Below are positions 60,709 through 64,000 of a DNA stretch of 64,000 nt, piece after piece. The translations under genes were made by a program, and so were the position numbers. Location: contig JAIQDT010003828.1 of NCBI GenBank assembly GCA_021521415.1, positions 1-64,000 on the forward strand, written 5' to 3'. The stretch's first letter is position 1; each line of letters begins with the position of its first letter. This DNA is from Bidens hawaiensis (taxonomy: Eukaryota > Streptophyta > Magnoliopsida > Asterales > Asteraceae). A model generated the notes under the pieces. The model made no database searches. It saw nothing but the letters and a program-made list of their open reading frames with translations, and was not told the DNA's origin.

Positions 60709-61706
60709 TGTTAGGGCCCAAATTTTATAGTCGGATCTATGCTCAGGATCCCGAATATGCTCAGGATTCTCGAATAAGTTTAGTATCCTTAGTGTTAATA
60801 CTAATAAATAGATATTTCTCTCTTGGTGTTGATTTATAATTGCAAATATTAATTGTTGATTTAGTCCATGCAAAATACACGGTTGGTGGTAGAAGAAAAC
60901 GCGTCAAATGTGTTATAACCGTTAGGAGTAAAGGCCAATTAATGGTTAACGGTCAAATATTGACTGTATGCTGAAATCTCGCACTTATTGTTAATATTAA
61001 CACGTGGAAGAACTCTATTATTGTCAGGAATCATTTCTATGTTTAAGGATCCTGGATTTACTAACAGGTTTTCAATATTCGGTATCCCCGATAATTGCTA
61101 GCTGTTGTATTATCCTCGGATATTTGAAGTTATTTCGCAGATGGGACTATGTTTGACAAGTGACTCCTTAAAGAATCAGTCAAAGACGTCAGGAGTAACG
61201 GCTAAGAGACATAACTTCGCATTTAAAGCCGTTAAACCACTTAATCAAAGCATTAAAGACAAGGGCGGATTTCCCGGGATAACAGTTGTAATCTTTTATT
61301 ATATATATGAGCTGATAATATCATTAGAGCACACACATTCACTTACCTAGCTACTAGCATACTCTGTAACACTTAGCATCCGATCACTTATTAGCTCCAC
61401 CACTTGTAATCACCTATTTTCGTTATTAATAAAGTCGACGGTGATAGTTTTCACCGTCCGGGGGTTTTTTGTGCCGGAGATTACCATAATCATATAAGAA
61501 TCCGACCAAAAATTACGTTCTTAATATTTGACCGAAGCAATTCGACCAAAGATTACGTTGCTAATTCTTGACCGACGTAAGATTATTGTGATCAAGGGTT
61601 TTTTCCCTCGTAATCATATCGTTGTGTTCAATCTTTTTACCATTGAGCACCCCGCCTCACGCACTAATTTGATCAAAAGTTGCTTTGCCAATTTTTGACC
61701 AAAACA
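60709..61706 (+). repeat. 3' LTR of the + Tat element
   Basis: Begins TGTTAGGGCCC, ends GACCAAAACA; 998 bp. About 22 substitutions from the 5' LTR and one fewer GCTCAGGATCCCGAATAT unit. Followed by ATATC, the right target duplication copy. Confidence 0.94.
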
Positions 61707-62295
61707 ATATCTGTGTGCTTTTGTTTGTTCATTGCACTTGTGGTTGATTCGCACACTACAAGTATCATTCTCGGTATAATTTCATGTTGATATGAAAGAT
61801 CTGAATTGGGTTTTTCAAAATGAACAGTAACTTTTGATCTTTGGACGTAATTGGACTTAATCTGTTCATTTTTCATAGGGTTTGTTTTGTTTGTGATTCA
61901 CGATGATATTCCGAACTTAAGCATCCATAATTTCTGGTTTGATATTGTCTGAATTATTCAACTGTGTTTTGACCTAGGTTTATCTAATAAACGTATAAGT
62001 TTGATTATCTTATATGGCGTATAAGTTTTTATAACTTATACGGCGTATAGGATCAACAAACTTATCCATTTGTATGCTTATCCGTTTGATGAATCTTATC
62101 CGTTTATTGATCTTATACGTTTATAGCCTTATACGCTGATGGAGTTACACGCTGATATAGGCTTATACGTTGAATGGGTTACACGTTTGTTGGACCACAT
62201 ATGTCTAAGAAGTTATACGTGTATAGTTGATATTTATAAAATTGGTTTTAAAATTTACTAACATGTTCTCTGTTTGTCTGATTGTGTATGTGCAG
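61707..62295 (+). other. Element 3 spacer, right part, with CTTATACGTTT array and splice acceptor
   Basis: Non-coding. 61990-62225 holds about 13 copies of CTTATACG, CTTATCCG, TTACACG and GGCGTATAAG, in both orientations. The right end TCTGATTGTGTATGTGCAG is a strong acceptor-like tract that ends one base before the ATG at 62296. By comparison with elements 1 and 2 this stretch is likely the 5' UTR intron of the accessory gene. The donor was not placed. Confidence 0.6.
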
Positions 62296-63318
62296 ATGGT
62301 GAGATCTAAGGATTCTGATGCAAACCATAAAATTTATCCTTTTTTTATGGTTCTGATGATAAGATGGAACCATTTCGTATCATTCTGCCATTCTTCGAGA
62401 GATCAAGGATCCATAAAGCAATCACAGCGAACACGGTTACTATCAAGGAGTTGATTGCTGAATTCTAGAACAATGCTAAACTTAAGGAAGAGTGTATAAA
62501 ATCTGTGGTTAAGAAAAAGGAAATCATTGTGTCTGAACAAGTTATTCGGGATGTTCTGGAACTTTGTGATGAATCTACATATCCTACGTTCTTGGATGAA
62601 AGATTGGTAAAAGGATGTTTGCTGAGGATGGGGTATCAAAATGAATTGAGTAAAGGGTCTTTGAAGACTGAGATTTCTAGACCTTACAAGTTTTTGGTTC
62701 ATGTGATTGTGCATTGCTTTGGGCATTGAAAGGGTGGATACGAGGAAATTCTTGATTATTAGATATGCATGATGGCTGCTCTAAGCTTGAACTTGAAGTA
62801 TAGCTTCTCAAAAGTTATTTTTGAGCAGATGAAGCTTTATTTCAACAACAAATGGTTATTGTACCCAAGATTTATTCAACTGATTATTGACCATCAATTT
62901 CCTGGTATTGATAAGTCTGGTGAAATAATGAAGCTTGCACATATGTATGTCTCTGGATGTGCTAAACTCAATACTTACAGGAATAAAGATGAAGATCAGA
63001 TTCCAAAATTCAGATCGTTATTTGGAAACTTGTTGAATCCTGATTATGTAGCTCCAACTAATAATCAATGGAGGAAGGATGAGAGTGATTCTGATAGAGA
63101 AAATGAGAACGTAAGAATGCAAGGGTTTTTTGCATTAGGAGGAAAGTGGTTTGTTAAGGCCGAAGATGCGGACGCTGCTGAAGGTTCTCAAAAGAATAAA
63201 AAGAAACGCAAGCGTGCAGTTAAAACTGAAGTTATTACACCTCATGTTCCTGATGTTGTTCAACATGAACTAGTTCAAGCTCCACAAGACCCTTTTCGTA
63301 AAAATTCTGGTGATGATG
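62296..63318 (+). pseudogene. Accessory gene of element 3, N-terminal part, broken and cut by an LTR
   Basis: Start ATG 62296 (MVRSKDSDANHK). A frameshift in the T run near 62340 moves the frame; then in one frame: MEPFRIILPFFERSR, VIRDVLELCDESTYP, LLRMGYQNEL, KFLVHVIVHCFGH, YSFSKVIFEQMKLY, LLYPRFIQLIIDHQF. The same order of features occurs in the element-1 accessory N-terminus (MIRRCLRLNDDD, MGYQGT, RFLIHHVIQGF, FNFSKMIFDGL, LQYPMFLQIIF). Stops TAG 62466, TGA 62727 and TAG 62760 interrupt in frame. The tail (from ~63100) is Lys-rich (KKRKRAVK), a possible nuclear localisation signal. An LTR begins at 63319, so the rest of the gene is displaced; the apparent stop TAA 63321 is LTR sequence. 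Function unknown. Confidence 0.78.
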
Positions 63319-64000
63319 TGTAAGGCCCCGTTACCAGTGCCCTACATTGGACGTTGGATTTACTCATAAACACAGTTCTAAATATCAGAGTGAATTACAA
63401 CTTTCGCGGAATTATAATAATTGTCAACCATTCATTACAAACATTTTTAACTTGTCTTTTAAAACATAACATAAATGATAACAACAAAACATCACGACAA
63501 ATCTTCAGATGCCAGCCTCTTCGATCTTGCCATGTGTCCCGCTCAAACCAGCTGTCTCAATCTGTTAAACGGCATGCATACTAAAAGTTAGCTTTGCTGA
63601 GTGAGTTCTAGTTCATTAGATAACTTACTTTACATACACATATATGTGTCCGAAGGTACGCATTACATACTTAACTAGTTCATCATTCTTTCATATACAT
63701 TCATAGCTATCCTTACATTATAAAAAGCATTTCTCCCTACATACCTCGGATTTTATTAGGGTCCGGTACCCTCCATCCTCGGATATTATTAGGGTCCGGT
63801 CTCCCTTCTTCCTCAGATATTATTAGGGTTCGGTACCCTCCATCCTCGGATATTATTAGGGTCCGGTACCCTCCATCCAAAAAATATTATTAGGTTCCGG
63901 TCTCCCTTTCATTCCTACTATCATGCCATACCTTTCCATATATATAATTGTAAGTTTCATACGTACATACATCATTCGTCCATCGTATACACAATCATAT
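63319..64000. repeat. LTR start, same family as the 2.2-kb solo LTR; continues off-window
   Basis: Begins TGTAAGGCCCCGTTACC and matches 19554 onward over the first ~100 bp (GTTGGATTTACTCATAAAC). Contains related 33-bp units (CCTCGGATATTATTAGGGTC) at 63742-63910. It interrupts the element-3 accessory gene. The short ORF 63354-63584 is not credible. Whether it is a solo LTR or a full element cannot be told. Confidence 0.85.
63742..63910. repeat. 33-bp tandem repeat in the LTR fragment
   Basis: Five imperfect units of CCTCGGATATTATTAGGGTC plus CGGTACCCTCCAT, period about 33 bp. Orthologous in position to the array at 19976-20290. Confidence 0.85.

Larger units (their letters stand above)
52563..61706 (+). 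mobile_element. Complete Tat-type Gypsy element with both LTRs (+ strand)
   Basis: 9.1-kb element: LTR, primer site, gag-pol in a single frame, 3' region with tandem repeats, LTR. Target duplication GTATC (52558-52562) / ATATC (61707-61711), one mismatch. The LTRs differ by about 22 substitutions over ~1 kb plus one 18-19-bp unit, so insertion is fairly recent. Dual RNase H marks the Tat branch. It interrupts element 3 between its spacer and its accessory gene. Confidence 0.94.

Overview
The window is intergenic plant DNA made of nested, mostly broken LTR retrotransposons. I find no host gene, tRNA, rRNA or CRISPR array. The low GC, (AT)n and (GAA)n tracts, plant-type primer sites and Copia, Tat and Athila lineages indicate a large-genome eudicot. 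The accessory-ORF type recalls Asteraceae (Tanacetum, Artemisia or lettuce-like genomes), but that is recollection only.

Layout. (1) 1-17847, + strand: element 1, a giant (~18 kb) Sirevirus-like Ty1/copia element with 5' LTR (its first ~241 bp lie off-window), primer site, gag, pol, a 3.2 kb spacer, a ~4.7 kb accessory gene and 3' LTR. (2) 17848-31250, - strand: element 2, a second Copia element with a 531-bp 5' LTR, long leader, gag, pol and a 3' spacer that holds a 2.2 kb solo LTR (19554-21760). (3) 31251-43287, - strand: a Tat-type Gypsy element with dual RNase H, split by a 3.9 kb solo LTR (34421-38351). (4) 43288 to about 51393, - strand: an Athila-type Gypsy element. (5) 51394-52562 plus 61707-63318, + strand: element 3, spacer and accessory gene of a third Copia element. 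It is interrupted by (6) 52563-61706, + strand: a complete Tat element with both LTRs. (7) 63319-64000: the start of an LTR of the same family as the 2.2 kb solo LTR; it cuts the element-3 accessory gene.

Nesting. The boundaries read best as a stack. Element 3 received the Athila element and the + Tat element. Athila received the - Tat element, which received element 2 and a solo LTR. Element 2 received element 1 and a solo LTR. The missing left halves (3' LTRs of element 2, - Tat and Athila; pol of element 3) would then lie left of the window.

Most interesting signal. Elements 1 and 3 encode related accessory proteins after pol, unlike Gag, PR, IN, RT or RH. In element 1 the accessory gene (about 1,550 codons) is preceded by a TATA box, a CT-rich leader and an intron-like segment. 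Element 2 shows the same promoter/leader/donor layout, and element 3 shows an acceptor directly before the ATG. Each Copia element also carries its own short motif in LTRs or in non-coding DNA around this internal promoter: CGGGTAAGGTT in element 1, AACGAATT in element 2, CTTATACGTTT in element 3. Private motif arrays plus an extra protein resemble the VANC anti-silencing system of Arabidopsis VANDAL transposons. That is a hypothesis, not a demonstrated function. All genes here carry stops or frameshifts; only reading-frame evidence supports past function.
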